Shown here: piece by piece, positions 62,802 through 64,000 of the stretch
Layout of the letters: each line of letters begins with the position of its first letter
Position numbering within the stretch: position 1 is the first letter of the stretch
NCBI GenBank assembly: GCA_006386115.1
Contig: VFIW01000008.1
Location: 620,001-684,000, forward strand
Reading direction: 5' to 3'
DNA from: Globisporangium splendens
Taxonomy: Eukaryota; Oomycota; Peronosporomycetes; Pythiales; Pythiaceae
DNA length: 64,000 bases
The notes under the pieces: generated by a model
The model's database searches: none
What the model was told of the DNA's origin: nothing
What the model saw: only the letters and a program-made list of their open reading frames with translations
Program-made: the position numbers and the translations under genes

Positions 62802-63841
62802 TTACATTTCTTCGTCTTGAGGCTCACCAGCGACGTCGCCAGCAGCAAACTCTTCTTCAGTCGCGTACAAAATCTTGAAAATGTTTTGCGCGAGAGGACT
62901 TGTGTCCGCGCCCTCGGTGCCCTGCAGCAAAATCTCAATGTCGCGCAGCTTGCCAAAGTAAAAGTCGCGTTCCTTCTCGAGTCCTTCGACCTACAAAACC
63001 ACGAAAAACAGTATCACATACAAGCATTAATCAACCCATTGCACGCATGCTGTTGCGCCACGCAACAACGTACCGCAAGACGCAATTCGCCATTCTCATT
63101 CGTCAGCGACTCGTTCACAGTCGTCAGTTCCTCCAATTCGCGCTCCAATTGCGGGTCCACGGTCGCGACAGCAGCAGCAGCAGCAGGGGCGGCACTGGCG
63201 CCAGCGCTGCCCATTGGACGGCGCGTGCCACCCGTTGCAGTCTTTGCTCCTGTGGCGCCGACGCGCGATCCCAACGAGCTTGGAGCACCTGGTGGCTTTG
63301 TCCTGGAAGCAGTAGCGCCTGGAGCCGCAGTCGGCTTCCGTCTCGCAGCTGCCGCTGCACCTGCGGGGGTCGGCGATGGCGCCAAGCCGCTGCCTCCACT
63401 ACCGCCAAACTTGCTCGTGTACAATGTGCCGCCCTTGCCCTTTTCGCGCTGCGCAATCGCATCGTATGGCTGGCCGGACGCGTTGAGCTCGTAGAACTTC
63501 TTGAACCACTGCATGAACTCCAAATTGTCCTGGTACTTGCCGCGCACAAGGCGGTCGACCTCAATGTGCTTGTCGATCTTGAGGTTCGTGAAGCACTTCT
63601 GCAGCACCTTGTAGTTGTTGATGTACTCGTAGTCCTTGTTCGCGCTCCAGTCGACCTTGGACATCGGCACCTTGCCCGGGTACATCGAGTCGAGGATCAT
63701 GCACGCCACAGCACCCGTGCACGTCTGCTCCACCTTGCTCAGACTCGTGAAACAGATACCGTTGACCCAGTCGAGGATCTCCTTGCGCCCGACAAAGTAC
63801 GTGCCGTCCATCATCGCGATGTTCTGGTCCGCGGCCGCCAT
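62802..63841 (-). CDS. EB1: Microtubule plus-end protein EB1
   Basis: Exons 63074-63841 and 62802-62990, phase 0; 318 aa. It tracks growing microtubule ends and recruits partners. The calponin-homology domain covers about 10-125 (YFVGRKEILDWVNGICFTSL, VEQTCTGAVACMILDSMYPG, MSKVDWSANKDYEYINNYKV and LVRGKYQDNLEFMQWFKKFY). A basic Ala/Pro-rich linker follows. The coiled coil and EBH motif lie in exon 2 (VEGLEKERDFYFGKLRDIEI, then ILYATEEEF). The end is DEEM rather than the EEY/F motif bound by CAP-Gly proteins. Confidence 0.97.
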
Positions 63842-64000
63842 GCTTGCTGCAAAAGTTGTTGTTGGGTTGTTTGAAGTTACCTCTCGCTAGATGCGCTGTT
63901 TGAAGAGCAGGAAACGCGCAGATGACACCACACGAGTATGGTTACCACGCGCTTCTGTGTATGACAAGAGCAATGAGGCAGGGGGAGCGCGATTGGGCCA
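63842..64000. other. EB1 promoter, cut by the window edge
   Basis: 159 bp upstream of the EB1 start. No other gene is visible. Confidence 0.5.

Overview
The window is nuclear DNA of an oomycete (stramenopile). Genes are dense on both strands and mostly of plain eukaryotic housekeeping type. Introns are short (about 60-110 bp, some longer), with donors that are very often GTACGT or GTGCGT. CCAAT boxes and oomycete-like initiator motifs sit close to start codons. Two gene families are typical of oomycetes: a membrane leucine-rich-repeat family and TIGR00027-type methyltransferases. The species cannot be named from the sequence; a Pythium/Phytophthora-like relative is plausible. Gene models were built by hand: each intron was placed at GT/AG sites so that reading frame and protein-family similarity continue across it. 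Starts were set at the first sensible ATG.

Layout. 1-8 kb: an RRM/CCCH/B-box protein cut by the window edge, TFIIIC subunit 6, complex I NDUFS8, a small unknown gene, a broken LRR membrane gene and a myristoylated WD40 protein. 8-17 kb: Sec61 beta, a small orphan, a large SH3b-LRR protein, a 2-kb stretch holding only relics, RNA polymerase I RPA43 and a CAP-Gly/TBCC fusion. 17-23 kb: three tandem GYPPQ-repeat genes, then an intact methyltransferase and its broken copy. 24-35 kb: an exostosin-like glycosyltransferase, COQ6, PIG-P, a novel protein with a PP1-docking motif, METTL9 and DBR1. 36-49 kb: a PAM2 protein, an RPA34-like Pol I subunit, AP-3 delta, YOS1, a glutaminyl cyclase, LSM7, a COMMD protein, a small membrane protein, GatC and a phosducin-like protein. 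49-57 kb: Ctf4/AND-1 and a KIX-F-box-LRR protein. 57-64 kb: an IQ-motif gene with three in-frame stops, a 5'-truncated non-LTR retroelement fused to the end of an ARL2BP-like gene, and EB1.

Most genes belong to separate core processes: Pol I/III transcription, the secretory pathway, mitochondria, RNA turnover, microtubules and replication. There are no operons. Several pairs are head to head with about 180-370 bp between starts, so they may share promoters. The most distinctive items are the GYPPQ tandem array, the retroelement-derived C-terminus of the ARL2BP-like protein, the IQ pseudogene whose three stops all fit C-to-T changes, the unusual domain fusions (CAP-Gly+TBCC, KIX+F-box+LRR, RRM+3xCCCH+2xB-box), and paired inverted CCAAT boxes in promoters. 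No CRISPR array, rRNA or convincing tRNA was seen.
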